From Alkalicoccus chagannorensis DSM 18086 (GTDB lineage: Bacteria > Bacillota > Bacilli > Bacillales > Salisediminibacteriaceae): 61,121 nucleotides of DNA. This document shows, piece by piece, positions 33,949 to 42,937 of the stretch. Position 1 is the stretch's first letter. Every line of letters starts with the position of its first letter. The position numbers and the translations under genes are program-made. The stretch spans positions 1-61,121 of the forward strand of contig NZ_AUCK01000008.1 in NCBI RefSeq assembly GCF_000429725.1, given 5' to 3'. The notes below the pieces were generated by a model that ran no database searches, was not told the origin of the DNA, and worked only from the letters and a program-made list of their open reading frames with translations.

Positions 33949-34010
33949 ATTACTTGTCAAAAACCTTCTGACATCACGGCAGGACAGCATGGATCAAGAA
34001 AGGGAGGGGA

Positions 34011-34052
34011 TTGAACACAATGACATTTATCGTAACAAACCAACGTGTCTAG
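34011..34052 (+). CDS. Possible 13-residue leader ORF upstream of sdhC
   Basis: TTG at 34011 follows a very strong Shine-Dalgarno (AAAGGGAGGGG) and reads NTMTFIVTNQRV before TAG at 34050-34052. The stop codon runs into AGGGGGAAAG, the ribosome site of sdhC, whose ATG is 12 bases further. It could couple translation to sdhC or be a vestige of an older sdhC start. An internal ATG at 34020 is also possible. Confidence 0.4.
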   Translation: MNTMTFIVTNQRV

Positions 34053-34064
34053 GGGGAAAGTCAG

Positions 34065-34679
34065 ATGTCATCTAACCGCGAGTTTTTGTACCGAAGGCTC
34101 CACTCCCTGCTCGGTGTCATTCCGATCGGGGCATTTCTCATCGTTCACCTAACCGTGAACTGGTTTGCAGTACGCGGGCGTGAAGAGTATAACGCGGCTG
34201 CCGCTTTCATGGAAGCACTGCCGTTCCGTTACGCCATGGAAATTGGCCTCATTTTCCTACCGATCATTTTCCACGCAGTCTATGGCCTGTATATCGCCTT
34301 TCAGGCCCGCAACAACACATCCCAGTTCGGCTATTTCCGAAATTGGATGTTCCGCTTCCAGCGGATTTCCGGTGTCATCGTATTAATATTTATCACTTGG
34401 CATGTGTGGGAGACGAGACTCGCCGCTGCCTTTGGCGCCGAAGTCAACTTCAGCATGATGGAAGATATTGTCGCCAACCCGGCCGCTTTAATCGCTTATA
34501 TTATCGGTATTACGGCAACAACCTTCCATTTCGCAAACGGTCTCTGGTCTTTTGCTGTCACATGGGGTATTACTGTAACGCCGCGTTCCCAACAAATTGC
34601 CACGTACGTTTCAATCGGGGTTTTCGCTGCACTGACATTCGTCGGTATCCGCTCAATCCTCGCATTTGTCGGCGTGTAG
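34065..34679 (+). CDS. sdhC: Succinate dehydrogenase cytochrome b558 subunit
   Basis: The 204-residue membrane anchor of complex II in Bacillus. It has five membrane helices at about 15-33, 60-82, 96-116, 138-158 and 178-198, and carries two b hemes. Likely axial histidines are visible in IVHLTVNWF (about 25-33), FHAVYGLYI (about 69-77), ITWHVWETR (about 111-119) and TTFHFANGLW (about 150-159). It passes electrons from SdhB to menaquinone. It leads the sdhCAB operon, 22 bases before sdhA. Confidence 0.94.
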   Translation: MSSNREFLYRRLHSLLGVIPIGAFLIVHLTVNWFAVRGREEYNAAAAFMEALPFRYAMEIGLIFLPIIFHAVYGLYIAFQARNNTSQFGYFRNWMFRFQRISGVIVLIFITWHVWETRLAAAFGAEVNFSMMEDIVANPAALIAYIIGITATTFHFANGLWSFAVTWGITVTPRSQQIATYVSIGVFAALTFVGIRSILAFVGV

Positions 34680-34701
34680 CATACGAAGGAGTGTCGATCG
34701 C

Positions 34702-36474
34702 ATGAGTAAAGGAGATATTATTGTTGTCGGAGGCGGCCTGGCCGGCCTGATGGCAACAATCAAAGCAGCAGAAAAAGGGAAGCACGTAAAACTTTTCTCC
34801 ATTGTACCCGTTAAACGTTCCCACTCTGTCTGTGCCCAGGGCGGCATCAATGGTGCCCTGAACACAATGGGGGAAGGGGACTCTACCTGGGAGCATTTTG
34901 ACGACTCTGTCTATGGCGGAGACTTTCTTGCCAACCAGCCGCCCGTAAAGGCCATGGCGGATGCCGCACCAGGCATTATCCATCTGCTCGACCGTATGGG
35001 CGTGATGTTCAACCGGACGCCGGAAGGACTTCTGTCTCTGCGGCGTTTCGGTGGAACACAGCACCACCGTACTGCCTATGCCGGAGCAACGACCGGCCAG
35101 CAGCTGCTTTACGCACTGGATGAGCAGGTTCGGCGTCATGAGACGAACGGTCTCGTAACGAAATACGAAGGCTGGGAGTTTCTGCATGCTGTTCTGGATG
35201 AAGACAACGCCTGCCGCGGGATTACCGCGCAAAACCTGAATTCCTCGGAAATTGAATCTTTCCGCTCGGATGCCGTCATCATGGCGACGGGAGGACCTGG
35301 TATCGTCTTCGGGAAGTCGACGAACTCCATGATCAATACCGGCTATGCTGCAGCGGCCGTCTATGAGCAGGGTGTTTACTACGCGAACGGGGAATTCATT
35401 CAGATTCACCCAACGGCTATCCCGGGAGATGACAAGCTGCGACTGATGAGTGAGTCGGCCCGCGGAGAAGGCGGTCGAGTATGGACGTATGATGAGAACG
35501 GCAAGCCGTGGTACTTCCTGGAAGAGAAGTATCCTGCATACGGCAACCTCGTCCCACGGGATATCGCCACACGTGAAATTTTCCACGTCTGTGTCGACCT
35601 GAAGCGCGGCATCAACGGGGAGAACATGGTGTATCTGGACCTCTCCCATAAGGATCCAAAAGAACTCGACATCAAACTCGGCGGCATCATGGAGATCTAT
35701 GAGAAGTTCATGGGCGATGATCCGCGTAAAGTACCAATGAAAATCTTCCCTGCCGTGCACTATTCCATGGGCGGTCTCTGGGTCGACTACGATCAGATGA
35801 CCAACATTCCTGGACTGTTCGCAGCCGGAGAAGTAGATTACTCCATCCATGGTGCGAACCGCCTCGGAGCAAACTCGCTGCTCTCTTCTATCTATGGCGG
35901 CATGGTTGCCGGACCGAACGCGGTGGACTACGTGCTCGGACTGGAAAAGTCTGCGGAAGATATGCCCAGTGATATTTTTGATAAGCAGGTACAGGAGGAT
36001 CAGGAGTCCTTTGAGAACATTCTCAGCATGAACGGGGAAGAGAATGCCTTCCAGATTCACCAGGAGCTTGGTCAGTGGATGACAGAGAACGTGACGGTTG
36101 TCCGGGACAACAAGAAACTTCGGGAGACGGATGATAAGATCAAGGAACTGCTGGAGCGCTATGAGAAGATCAATCTGGCTGACACGGCGAAATGGACAAA
36201 CCAGAGTGCGATGTTTGTCCGTCAGTTGAAGTCGATGCTCAACCTGGCGCGGGTTCTAACGCTCGGCGCCTACAACCGAAATGAGAGCCGCGGCGCTCAT
36301 TACAAGCCGGAGTTTCCGGAACGTAACGACGAAGACTTCCTGAAAACAACGAAAGCAAAATACAATCCGGTATCGAAAGATCCCGAATTTGAATACGAAG
36401 ATGTAGACGTTTCGCTGATTCCTCCACGGAAACGCGACTATACCTCTACCAAGAAAGCTGGTGAAAAGGCATGA
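34702..36474 (+). CDS. sdhA: Succinate dehydrogenase flavoprotein subunit
   Basis: Catalytic subunit of complex II, 590 residues, oxidising succinate to fumarate. The FAD-binding GGGLAGLMA starts at residue 10; the covalent flavin histidine is H41 in KRSHSVCAQGGINGA. Substrate residues occur in the QIHPTAIPG segment near 234 and the R/H pair of HYSMGGLWVDYDQ near 353; the arginine that shuttles protons lies in AAGEVDYSIHGANRLGANSLL. The start at 34702 follows AAGGAG; an upstream in-frame ATG lies inside sdhC. It overlaps sdhB by 4 bases. Confidence 0.96.
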   Translation: MSKGDIIVVGGGLAGLMATIKAAEKGKHVKLFSIVPVKRSHSVCAQGGINGALNTMGEGDSTWEHFDDSVYGGDFLANQPPVKAMADAAPGIIHLLDRMGVMFNRTPEGLLSLRRFGGTQHHRTAYAGATTGQQLLYALDEQVRRHETNGLVTKYEGWEFLHAVLDEDNACRGITAQNLNSSEIESFRSDAVIMATGGPGIVFGKSTNSMINTGYAAAAVYEQGVYYANGEFIQIHPTAIPGDDKLRLMSESARGEGGRVWTYDENGKPWYFLEEKYPAYGNLVPRDIATREIFHVCVDLKRGINGENMVYLDLSHKDPKELDIKLGGIMEIYEKFMGDDPRKVPMKIFPAVHYSMGGLWVDYDQMTNIPGLFAAGEVDYSIHGANRLGANSLLSSIYGGMVAGPNAVDYVLGLEKSAEDMPSDIFDKQVQEDQESFENILSMNGEENAFQIHQELGQWMTENVTVVRDNKKLRETDDKIKELLERYEKINLADTAKWTNQSAMFVRQLKSMLNLARVLTLGAYNRNESRGAHYKPEFPERNDEDFLKTTKAKYNPVSKDPEFEYEDVDVSLIPPRKRDYTSTKKAGEKA

Positions 36475-37235
36475 GCGACCAGACAATCGAAATGATCATC
36501 GTACGTCAGGAAGATCCGGATAGTTCTTCCTACGAGCAGAAGTTTTCGATTCCTTATCGAAGCAACATGAACGTCATTTCCGCACTGATGGAAATCCGCC
36601 GTAACCCGGTGGATGCCGAAGGGAACAACACGACGCCGGTCGCTTGGGATGCAAGCTGTCTGGAAGAAGTCTGCGGTGCCTGTTCTATGGTCATCAACGG
36701 TAAACCGAGACAGTCCTGTACGGCGCTGATTGATAAGCTGGAACAGCCGATCCGCCTCGAGCCGATGAATACGTTCCCGGTTATGCGTGATCTGACTGTC
36801 GATCGCAGCCGCATGTTCGACTCGCTGAAGCGGGTCAAGGCCTGGGTGCCGATCGACGGCACGCACGACCTTGGACCAGGACCGAGAATGCCGGAAGCGA
36901 AGCGCCAGTGGGCGTACGAGCTCTCCAAGTGCATGTCCTGCGGTGTCTGCCTGCAGGCCTGCCCGAACGTAAACGACAAGTCCGATTTCATCGGGCCGGC
37001 AGCTCTGTCCCAGGTGCGTCTCTTTAACGCCCATCCGACAGGGGCGATGCACAAAGCGGAACGTCTTGAAACGCTGATGGAAGGCGACGGCGGTATTGCA
37101 AACTGCGGGAACTCTCAGAACTGTGTTGAGGCGTGCCCGAAGGAAATTCCGCTGACAACCTCAATCGCAGCACTCAACCGTGCGACAACACTGCAGTCGT
37201 TCAAGAACTTCTTTGGTTCCGATAACACTGCGTAA
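36471..37235 (+). CDS. sdhB: Succinate dehydrogenase iron-sulfur subunit
   Basis: A 254-residue protein carrying three clusters. The [2Fe-2S] ligands are C63, C68, C71 and C83. The second domain has CMSCGVCLQAC (C154, C157, C160, C164) and CGNSQNCVEACP (C212, C218, C222) for the [4Fe-4S] and [3Fe-4S] clusters. It relays electrons from FAD in SdhA to the hemes of SdhC. The ATGA overlap couples it to sdhA. In B. subtilis the next gene is gerE; here a terminator and a thioesterase gene follow. Confidence 0.96.
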   Translation: MSDQTIEMIIVRQEDPDSSSYEQKFSIPYRSNMNVISALMEIRRNPVDAEGNNTTPVAWDASCLEEVCGACSMVINGKPRQSCTALIDKLEQPIRLEPMNTFPVMRDLTVDRSRMFDSLKRVKAWVPIDGTHDLGPGPRMPEAKRQWAYELSKCMSCGVCLQACPNVNDKSDFIGPAALSQVRLFNAHPTGAMHKAERLETLMEGDGGIANCGNSQNCVEACPKEIPLTTSIAALNRATTLQSFKNFFGSDNTA

Positions 37236-37240
37236 GCGAG

Positions 37241-37276
37241 TGAGCCTGTTCTCCTCCGGGAGGACAGGCTTCTCTA
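37241..37276 (+). terminator. Terminator of sdhCAB
   Basis: AGCCTGTTCTCC pairs with GGAGGACAGGCT (one mismatch), followed by TCTCTAT. The U tract is weak. Confidence 0.6.
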
Positions 37277-37285
37277 TCATCAAGT

Positions 37286-37303
37286 AATGAATAGTCATTC
37301 ATT
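37286..37303. promoter_or_regulatory. FadR-type operator upstream of the thioesterase gene
   Basis: AATGAATAGTCATTCATT is a palindrome like those at 16711 and 20422. It lies 20 bases before the start codon of the thioesterase gene. A TATCAT box at 37275 may be the matching -10, but no good -35 is seen. Confidence 0.75.
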
Positions 37304-37323
37304 TTAGAGGAGGAGTCGATACA

Positions 37324-37764
37324 ATGGGAATGCCGGCCTACATACAGAACCCTGCCGAGTGGCAGGAAGGATTCACGTTTTTTGATCATGCACGCGTGCG
37401 CTTTTCAGAAACGGATGCGTTCGGTCACGTGAATAATACGGTTGCCTTTGTTTATTTTGAGCAGGCGAGAATCAACTACTTTCAATCCCTCGGCCTGATG
37501 CAGGACTGGATGGAAGGGGAGTCGATTATCGTGACCGGAGACCTGCAGTGTGACTATCACAGGCAGGTGACGTTTGGAGAAGCACTGACCATCGGAGTCA
37601 AGACAGCCTCTGTCGGCCGGACCTCCATCGACGTTCACTATATGGTCACGAATGAAAAGCAGGAGCTCTGCATGACGGGCAGAGGGCGGATTGTCCAGAT
37701 TCATAAACAGACAGGACAATCGCATCCCTGGTCCGATGCTGTCAGCGCGAAGCTGCAGGCTTAA
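37324..37764 (+). CDS. ysmA: 4-hydroxybenzoyl-CoA-type acyl-CoA thioesterase (YsmA)
   Basis: A 146-residue hotdog-fold enzyme that should hydrolyse acyl-CoA. The catalytic Asp is D31 in the signature FSETDAFGHVNNTV; the central helix runs FVYFEQARINYFQSLGL. Strong ribosome site GAGGAGG. In B. subtilis ysmA follows gerE after sdhB. Here a FadR-type operator lies directly upstream, which points to a role in fatty-acid turnover, for instance limiting acyl-CoA build-up when FadR is relieved. Confidence 0.88.
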   Translation: MGMPAYIQNPAEWQEGFTFFDHARVRFSETDAFGHVNNTVAFVYFEQARINYFQSLGLMQDWMEGESIIVTGDLQCDYHRQVTFGEALTIGVKTASVGRTSIDVHYMVTNEKQELCMTGRGRIVQIHKQTGQSHPWSDAVSAKLQA

Positions 37765-37779
37765 GCCGCTGTCATCTCC

Positions 37780-37808
37780 TTGCATCCTCCCGGGACTCAC
37801 TTTATGAT
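37780..37808 (+). promoter_or_regulatory. SigA promoter of glcT
   Basis: TTGCAT (37780-37785) and TATGAT (37803-37808) are 17 bases apart, just after ysmA. Confidence 0.7.
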
Positions 37809-37832
37809 AGGGAAGAACGGGAGGAGCGTATT

Positions 37833-38663
37833 ATGAACGACACATACACGGTGATGAAAGCAGTGAATAACAACGTTGTCATCTGTAAAAAGGAAGATGG
37901 GGGCGAAGCAGTCTTTATCGGCAAAGGAATCGGGTTCGGACGCAGGCAGGGACAAGTATTCGATTCAAGCAGCTACGATAAAGTGTATGCGCTCGTCAAT
38001 GAGCAGGAACGGGAGCAGTATTACCGCTTGACCCAGCAGGAACCGGAAGAGACGATGCTCATGATTCATGAAGCGCTGACGACGATTCATGAAGCGATTG
38101 GAAGACAGCTCAATGAACGGGTCCATTTCGCTTTGACCCAGCATCTCGTTCTGGCATTGCAGCGCACGCGGGACGAAACCGAGATTCAGAATCCGTTTCT
38201 CACAGAGACGAAATGGCTCTACTATGATACGTATGCCGTTGCAGAAGAAGTGGTGGATTTTATTTATCGCCGGACGGGCCTGCGCCTGCCGGATGCCGAA
38301 ATCGGGTTTATCACCCTCCATATTCAGAGTGCGGTCCGTCACCCCGACCGCCACGAACCGGATTTGACTACCCGGTGTGTTCACTATGCCGAAGAGAAGC
38401 TCGGCGTCACGTTTGACCGGCAGCATCCTGCTTTCCAGCAGCTCGTCCAGTACATCCGGATGCTCGCTGAAACGCCGGTTGCGCATCGAACGGAAGAGGT
38501 GGACCGGCAGATCGATTCGTTGTTGAAAGAATCTCATCCTTCATGCTATACTATTTCACGTAACATCATTCGTATGCTCGAAAAGGCAGGCGGTTCCAAA
38601 GCGGAAGCTAGAAGTTACAACCAGCTTGTGCTTCACCTTTTATCTGCCGCAGGAACGAACTGA
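37833..38663 (+). CDS. glcT: BglG/GlcT-family transcription antiterminator
   Basis: A 276-residue antiterminator: an RNA-binding CAT domain (1-55, with VNNNVVICKKEDGGEAVFIGKGIGFG), then two PTS regulatory domains, PRD1 (about 65-170) and PRD2 (about 175-276). PRD histidines that can be phosphorylated are visible in NERVHFALTQHLVLALQRT and in FITLHIQSA. It should bind a target RNA upstream of PTS genes and stop terminator formation when glucose is present. The first suitable target is just downstream, in front of ptsH. In B. subtilis glcT is followed by ptsG; ptsG is absent here. Confidence 0.92.
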   Translation: MNDTYTVMKAVNNNVVICKKEDGGEAVFIGKGIGFGRRQGQVFDSSSYDKVYALVNEQEREQYYRLTQQEPEETMLMIHEALTTIHEAIGRQLNERVHFALTQHLVLALQRTRDETEIQNPFLTETKWLYYDTYAVAEEVVDFIYRRTGLRLPDAEIGFITLHIQSAVRHPDRHEPDLTTRCVHYAEEKLGVTFDRQHPAFQQLVQYIRMLAETPVAHRTEEVDRQIDSLLKESHPSCYTISRNIIRMLEKAGGSKAEARSYNQLVLHLLSAAGTN

Positions 38664-38670
38664 ATATACA

Positions 38671-38760
38671 CATTACGTGTAACTGACACGATCAGGCATG
38701 AGTAATGCAGCAGGTTGGACCGGAGTCGTCTACCCTCTGTACTGCTCATGCTTTTTTTTG
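38671..38760 (+). promoter_or_regulatory. GlcT target RNA (RAT) overlapping a terminator, upstream of ptsH
   Basis: ACGTGTAACTGACACGATCA is close to the B. subtilis ptsG antiterminator (RAT). It runs straight into GCATGAGTAATGCAG (38696-38710), which pairs with CTGTACTGCTCATGC (38737-38751) to form a terminator with eight T residues. This is the classic mutually exclusive pair: GlcT binding prevents the terminator. It sits 8 bases after glcT, so read-through from glcT into ptsHI is controlled by GlcT itself. Confidence 0.85.
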
Positions 38761-38768
38761 TGTATAAC

Positions 38769-38797
38769 TTGCGCCTGGAAGCGTTCACTTGTATGAT
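38769..38797 (+). promoter_or_regulatory. Second promoter of ptsHI, downstream of the terminator
   Basis: TTGCGC (38769-38774) and TATGAT (38792-38797) are 17 bases apart. The spacer contains TGGAAGCGTTCACT, a weak cre-like sequence. It allows glucose-independent expression of ptsHI. Confidence 0.65.
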
Positions 38798-38878
38798 GAA
38801 AAACATATGAACGTGTTTCTCTGATTGTGAATTCGAATGATGAAAAAAGAAGCAAATCCATTAAAGGAGTGTTTGATC

Positions 38879-39142
38879 ATGGCAGAACAACAGTACAAAA
38901 TTACCGCAGAGACAGGAATCCACGCACGTCCGGCTACGCAGCTGGTCAACAAAGCGGGGCAGTTTGAATCAGAAGTAACGCTTGAATATAACGGGAAGTC
39001 CGTCAACCTGAAGTCCATCATGGGCGTCATGTCCCTCGGTGTCAGCCAGGGAGCGGAAGTAACCATCAAGGCGGAAGGTCCGGACGAACAGGAAGCGATC
39101 TCTGCGCTCGACGAAGTCATGAAGCAGGGGCTGTCTGAGTAA
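38879..39142 (+). CDS. ptsH: Phosphocarrier protein HPr
   Basis: An 87-residue HPr. H15 (in GIHARPA) takes phosphate from enzyme I and passes it to sugar-specific EIIA domains; S46 (in [11 protein letters not shown]) is the HPr-kinase site, and the P-Ser form is the co-repressor of CcpA. Both residues are at their exact standard positions. ATG at 38879 follows AAAGGAGTG; the ATG further upstream has no site. The stop codon overlaps ptsI by one base. Confidence 0.97.
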   Translation: MAEQQYKITAETGIHARPATQLVNKAGQFESEVTLEYNGKSVNLKSIMGVMSLGVSQGAEVTIKAEGPDEQEAISALDEVMKQGLSE

Positions 39143-40863
39143 TGAGCAGAAAGCTCACAGGCATCGGGGCTTCGGCCGGGATTGCTATTGCGAAGGCTTT
39201 CCGCTACGAAGAACCCGATTTAACCGTGGAGAAAAAGACCGGCGTCGACGTGAAAAAGGAGCTGCAGTCTCTTGATGCAGCGCTGGAAAAGTCGCGCGCG
39301 GAGCTGGAGCAGATCAAAGAGAAGACGATGAACGACCTCGGAGAAGAGCATGCAGAGATCTTTTCCGCGCATCTGCTCGTGCTGAGTGATCCTGAATTCG
39401 TCGATGCGGTGAAACAGAAAGTACAGGACGATGAGATCAATGCCTCTTTCGCTCTGAATGAAAAAGCAGATGAATTCATCATGATCTTTGAGAGCATGGA
39501 TAATGCCTACATGAAAGAACGCGCGGCGGATATCCGGGATGTATCCAAACGTGTCCTCTCCCATCTGCTTGGGAAGCCGATTGTTTCACTGGCAGAGCTG
39601 GATGAGGAAGTTATCATCGTCGGGGAGGACCTGACCCCATCAGATACCGCGCAGCTGAATAAGACGTACGTGAAAGGCTTTGTGACGAACATCGGCGGCA
39701 GAACTTCCCATTCCGCTATTATGGCACGTTCGCTGGAGATCCCTGCCGTCGTCGGGACGAAAGAAGTAACCAGCAGCACCAAGCAGCACGGGATGGTGAT
39801 TGTTGATGGCATCGACGGCACCGTTATCATTAACCCGACGGAGGAAGAACTTCAGACCTACCGGCGTAAGCAGGAAGAGTTTGAAGAAAAGAAAGCAGAA
39901 TGGGCGAAGCTGAAAGACGAGCCCTCTGTCTCTGCCGATGGTCATCATGTGGAGCTTGCTGCGAATATCGGGACTCCTGAGGATCTCGACGGGGTGAAAG
40001 AAAACGGAGCCGAAGGTGTTGGTCTGTACCGCACCGAGTTTCTCTACATGGGACGAAACGAGCTTCCTACCGAAGAAGAACAGTTCAAAGCATATAAGGC
40101 GGTTGCTGAAGGCATGAACGGCCGTCCGGTCGTGATTCGCACGCTGGATATCGGGGGAGATAAGGAACTTCCTTACCTCGACCTTCCGAATGAGATGAAT
40201 CCTTTTCTCGGCTTCCGTGCCATCCGCCTCTGTCTGGAGATGGAAGACATGTTCCGGACGCAGCTGCGTGCCCTTCTTCGTGCCGGCGCCTTTGGCAACT
40301 TGAAAATCATGTTTCCGATGATCGCGACACTGGAAGAATTCCGACAGGCGAAGGCGCTTCTTGATGACGAGCGGGAGAAGCTGAAACAAGAAGGTACAGC
40401 TGCTGCAGAAGAGCTCGAAGTCGGCATCATGGTGGAGATCCCATCCACAGCCGTCATGGCACCGCAGTTTGCGGAAGAAGTCGATTTCTTCAGCATCGGC
40501 ACCAACGACCTGATTCAGTACACGATGGCAGCGGACCGGATGAACGAACGGGTCTCGTACCTGTATCAGCCGTACAGTCCTGCAATCCTGAATCTCGTGA
40601 AGATGGTGATTGATGCAGCACATGCGAAAGGCAAATGGGCCGGCATGTGCGGGGAAATGGCAGGCGATGAAACGGCGATTCCACTGCTGCTCGGCCTGGG
40701 ACTGGACGAGTTCAGTATGAGTGCGACATCCATCCTGCCGGCGCGTACACAGCTGCTCGGCCTCTCGAAAGAAGAGGCAGCTTCTGCAGCTGAAGAAGCG
40801 CTCCAGCTGCGAACGAGCACAGAAGTACAGGAGCTGGTCCAGGAACGTTTCATAAAAAAATAA
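39142..40863 (+). CDS. ptsI: Phosphoenolpyruvate-protein phosphotransferase (enzyme I)
   Basis: The 573-residue first enzyme of the sugar PTS, autophosphorylating with PEP and then phosphorylating HPr. The active histidine is H190 in [19 protein letters not shown]. The C-terminal PEP-binding barrel has [10 protein letters not shown] near 294, [19 protein letters not shown] near 450-468 and the catalytic Cys in GMCGEMAGD near 503. It is translationally coupled to ptsH (TAATG). It serves every PTS sugar, so the lack of a transporter gene here does not leave it without partners. Confidence 0.97.
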   Translation: MSRKLTGIGASAGIAIAKAFRYEEPDLTVEKKTGVDVKKELQSLDAALEKSRAELEQIKEKTMNDLGEEHAEIFSAHLLVLSDPEFVDAVKQKVQDDEINASFALNEKADEFIMIFESMDNAYMKERAADIRDVSKRVLSHLLGKPIVSLAELDEEVIIVGEDLTPSDTAQLNKTYVKGFVTNIGGRTSHSAIMARSLEIPAVVGTKEVTSSTKQHGMVIVDGIDGTVIINPTEEELQTYRRKQEEFEEKKAEWAKLKDEPSVSADGHHVELAANIGTPEDLDGVKENGAEGVGLYRTEFLYMGRNELPTEEEQFKAYKAVAEGMNGRPVVIRTLDIGGDKELPYLDLPNEMNPFLGFRAIRLCLEMEDMFRTQLRALLRAGAFGNLKIMFPMIATLEEFRQAKALLDDEREKLKQEGTAAAEELEVGIMVEIPSTAVMAPQFAEEVDFFSIGTNDLIQYTMAADRMNERVSYLYQPYSPAILNLVKMVIDAAHAKGKWAGMCGEMAGDETAIPLLLGLGLDEFSMSATSILPARTQLLGLSKEEAASAAEEALQLRTSTEVQELVQERFIKK

Positions 40864-40878
40864 TCTATTTTCTCCACC

Positions 40879-40914
40879 ATCCGGAGGCGGTTCCCATGCT
40901 GTCTCCGGATTTTC
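40879..40914 (+). terminator. Terminator of ptsHI
   Basis: ATCCGGAG pairs with CTCCGGAT, followed by TTTTCC. Confidence 0.75.
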
Positions 40915-41042
40915 CTATAATGAGCCCCGGCCGCTGATGTGGAGCTGTTTTGTAACTTTTTTATGATGCTGTCGTCTATCATGCTGCAGGACAATGGATA
41001 GGGATATGATTGAAAATTCGCGCACTTTTTGTCAGTACAGCC

Positions 41043-41071
41043 TTGATATTCACATAAAAAAAGATGACAAT
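41043..41071 (+). promoter_or_regulatory. Possible promoter of the MarR gene
   Basis: TTGATA (41043-41048) and GACAAT (41066-41071) are 17 bases apart, about 35 bases before the ribosome site. Confidence 0.45.
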
Positions 41072-41108
41072 AGTAGTAATTGCTGAAGAATCGAAAGGGG
41101 AGTCTATC

Positions 41109-41588
41109 ATGGCTGAAAAGTCTGAAGTTGTAACAACGAATCCGGAGCAGGTGGCAGCTATTGAAAAATCGCTGCGGATGATTGCCGACATCATCAAGCA
41201 GAAAGGCCGTGAGATCTTAAACGAATTTCCGATTACGCCGCCGCAGTTTGTCGCCCTTCAATGGCTCCATGAGTACGGGGATATGACAATCGGGGAGCTG
41301 TCGAACAAAATGTACCTCGCCTGCAGTACGACGACAGACCTTATCGACCGCATGGAAAAGAACGAACTTGTGGAACGGGTAAAAGACACGAATGACCGGC
41401 GTGTCGTAAGGATTCAGCTGCTGGACAAAGGCAGGACGATCATCCAGGAAGTGATTCAGCAGCGTCAGGTGTACCTGCAGCATGTCCTGGATGATTTCTC
41501 CGGTGAGAACGTCGATTTCCTGGAGCAGAGCCTGAGCCAGCTGTTCGATGAAATGAAACGGGATGCGGAGACGTGGAAATCGTTTTAA
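41109..41588 (+). CDS. ysmB: MarR-family transcriptional regulator (YsmB)
   Basis: A 159-residue winged-helix regulator. The helix-turn-helix is in MTIGELSNKMYLACSTTTDLIDRMEKNELVERVKDTNDRRVVRI (about 60-104). It has a C-terminal dimer helix. In B. subtilis ysmB lies directly before racE, as here, and the two are likely co-transcribed. ATG at 41109 follows AAAGGGGAG; an ATG 15 codons upstream has no site. The target genes are unknown. Confidence 0.88.
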   Translation: MAEKSEVVTTNPEQVAAIEKSLRMIADIIKQKGREILNEFPITPPQFVALQWLHEYGDMTIGELSNKMYLACSTTTDLIDRMEKNELVERVKDTNDRRVVRIQLLDKGRTIIQEVIQQRQVYLQHVLDDFSGENVDFLEQSLSQLFDEMKRDAETWKSF

Positions 41589-41738
41589 GAGAAGCTTCAT
41601 ACCGGGACGTGGGACGTTCCCTTCCTGCCGCGGGCCATCGAGCGCAGATGCCCGCGGCGGTCTCCGCTGCCGGGGCCGATTCCGGCAGGGACATCGACCG
41701 ACAGCAGAGACTGATCACCAAAGAGAAAGAGGATGCAT

Positions 41739-42575
41739 ATGCAGGGCGAAGACAAAGCAAGAAGACCGATTGGCGTCATTGATTCCGGGGTGGGCGGACT
41801 GACCGTTGCTTCCGAGCTGATCCGGCAGCTGCCGAAAGAAGAAATTTTATACGTAGGGGACACGAAACGTTGTCCGTACGGGCCCCGTCCCGAATCGGAA
41901 GTGCGTCAGTATACATGGGAAATGATCCATTACTTAATGAAAAAAGACATTAAAATGCTTGTCATCGCCTGCAATACAGCTACCGCGGTGGTGCTGGAGG
42001 AAGCGAAGATGATGCTTCCAATTCCTATCATCGGAGTTATCCATCCAGGTGCTGTGGCAGCGCTGAAGGCGACGAGGAATGAACATATCGGGGTGATCGG
42101 GACGGAAGGAACCATCTACAGCGGCGCCTACCATCGGGAGCTTACGGATATCAACAGCGACGTAAGGGTGGTAAGCCTTGCCTGTCCACCTTTCGTTCCG
42201 CTCGTGGAATCCGGCAGGACCGACTTCGCCGAAGCAGCGGACGTCGTTGAAGAGGTCCTGGCTCCGATGATGGCGTATGATATCGACTGCCTGATTCTCG
42301 GCTGTACGCATTATCCGATCCTCGCACCAGTCATCCGGAAAACGATGGGCGACAGCGTCAAGGTTATTTCTTCCGGCGAGGAAACGGCCCGGGAAGTCAG
42401 TTCACTGCTGTACTTTCAGGAAATGCTGTACAGCGGAGACCGCAGACCGAAGCACCGCTTCTTCACCACGGGAAGCGCCGAAGCTTTCAGCCTTACAGCG
42501 GATGAATGGCTGGAGAAAGAATCCCCTGTAGAACACGTGACACTTGAAACCCCCATCGCAGCAGGATACTTGTAA
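41739..42575 (+). CDS. racE: Glutamate racemase
   Basis: A 278-residue cofactor-independent racemase making D-glutamate for peptidoglycan and, in some bacilli, poly-gamma-glutamate. The two catalytic cysteines are C78 in VIACNTATA and C189 in LILGCTHYP; the N-terminal [13 protein letters not shown] carries the first Asp. I choose the ATG at 41739, 6 bases after GAGG; another ATG two codons upstream touches that site. B. subtilis has gerM between racE and rph; here a repeat copy fills that gap. Confidence 0.94.
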   Translation: MQGEDKARRPIGVIDSGVGGLTVASELIRQLPKEEILYVGDTKRCPYGPRPESEVRQYTWEMIHYLMKKDIKMLVIACNTATAVVLEEAKMMLPIPIIGVIHPGAVAALKATRNEHIGVIGTEGTIYSGAYHRELTDINSDVRVVSLACPPFVPLVESGRTDFAEAADVVEEVLAPMMAYDIDCLILGCTHYPILAPVIRKTMGDSVKVISSGEETAREVSSLLYFQEMLYSGDRRPKHRFFTTGSAEAFSLTADEWLEKESPVEHVTLETPIAAGYL

Positions 42576-42623
42576 TCCGCTGCTATCCTTATCAGCACAT
42601 ACCATTCGCGTTTTTCGCGACGG

Positions 42624-42664
42624 AACCTCCTCTTTCCCCTTACCGGGAAGGAGGAGGTTTGTTT
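42624..42664 (+). terminator. Terminator of racE
   Basis: AACCTCCTCTTTCCC pairs with GGGAAGGAGGAGGTT (one G-U pair), followed by TGTTT. Confidence 0.85.
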
Positions 42665-42665
42665 A

Positions 42666-42795
42666 GAATATAGGAATGTAAAAGTTCTCATACAGTGTGA
42701 CGGCGGCTCCATGCGCTGCTCGGGAAGAAACAAAGCACGTTTTCTTCCCTCAAAAAGCTTGCAGCGCTTCCGCACGCCGTTCCGACCAAAAGCAG
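42666..42795. repeat. Full copy of the 145-bp repeat between racE and rph (copy D)
   Basis: Nearly identical to copies A and B from GGAATGTAAAAGTTCTCATA through GGGAAGAAACAAAGCACG, TTTTCTTCCCTCAAAAAGC and GCCGTTCCGACCAAAAG. It occupies the place of gerM in B. subtilis. The last repeat segment (GCGC/GCGC hairpin) is missing. Confidence 0.85.
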
Positions 42796-42855
42796 GAAAA
42801 GCAGCGGTGCGCTGTTACCTGGATGCTGCATTGCGGAATTCCCGCTGCAGGCCCG

Positions 42856-42884
42856 TTGAAAAAAACGAGCGCAGCACGTATGAT
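42856..42884 (+). promoter_or_regulatory. SigA promoter of rph-ysnA-ysnB
   Basis: TTGAAA (42856-42861) and TATGAT (42879-42884) are 17 bases apart, 54 bases before the rph start. Confidence 0.75.
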
Positions 42885-42937
42885 AGTAGAGGTAATAGAA
42901 CGTGAGAAGGATCGATAGATAAAAGGAGCGTGTCAGC

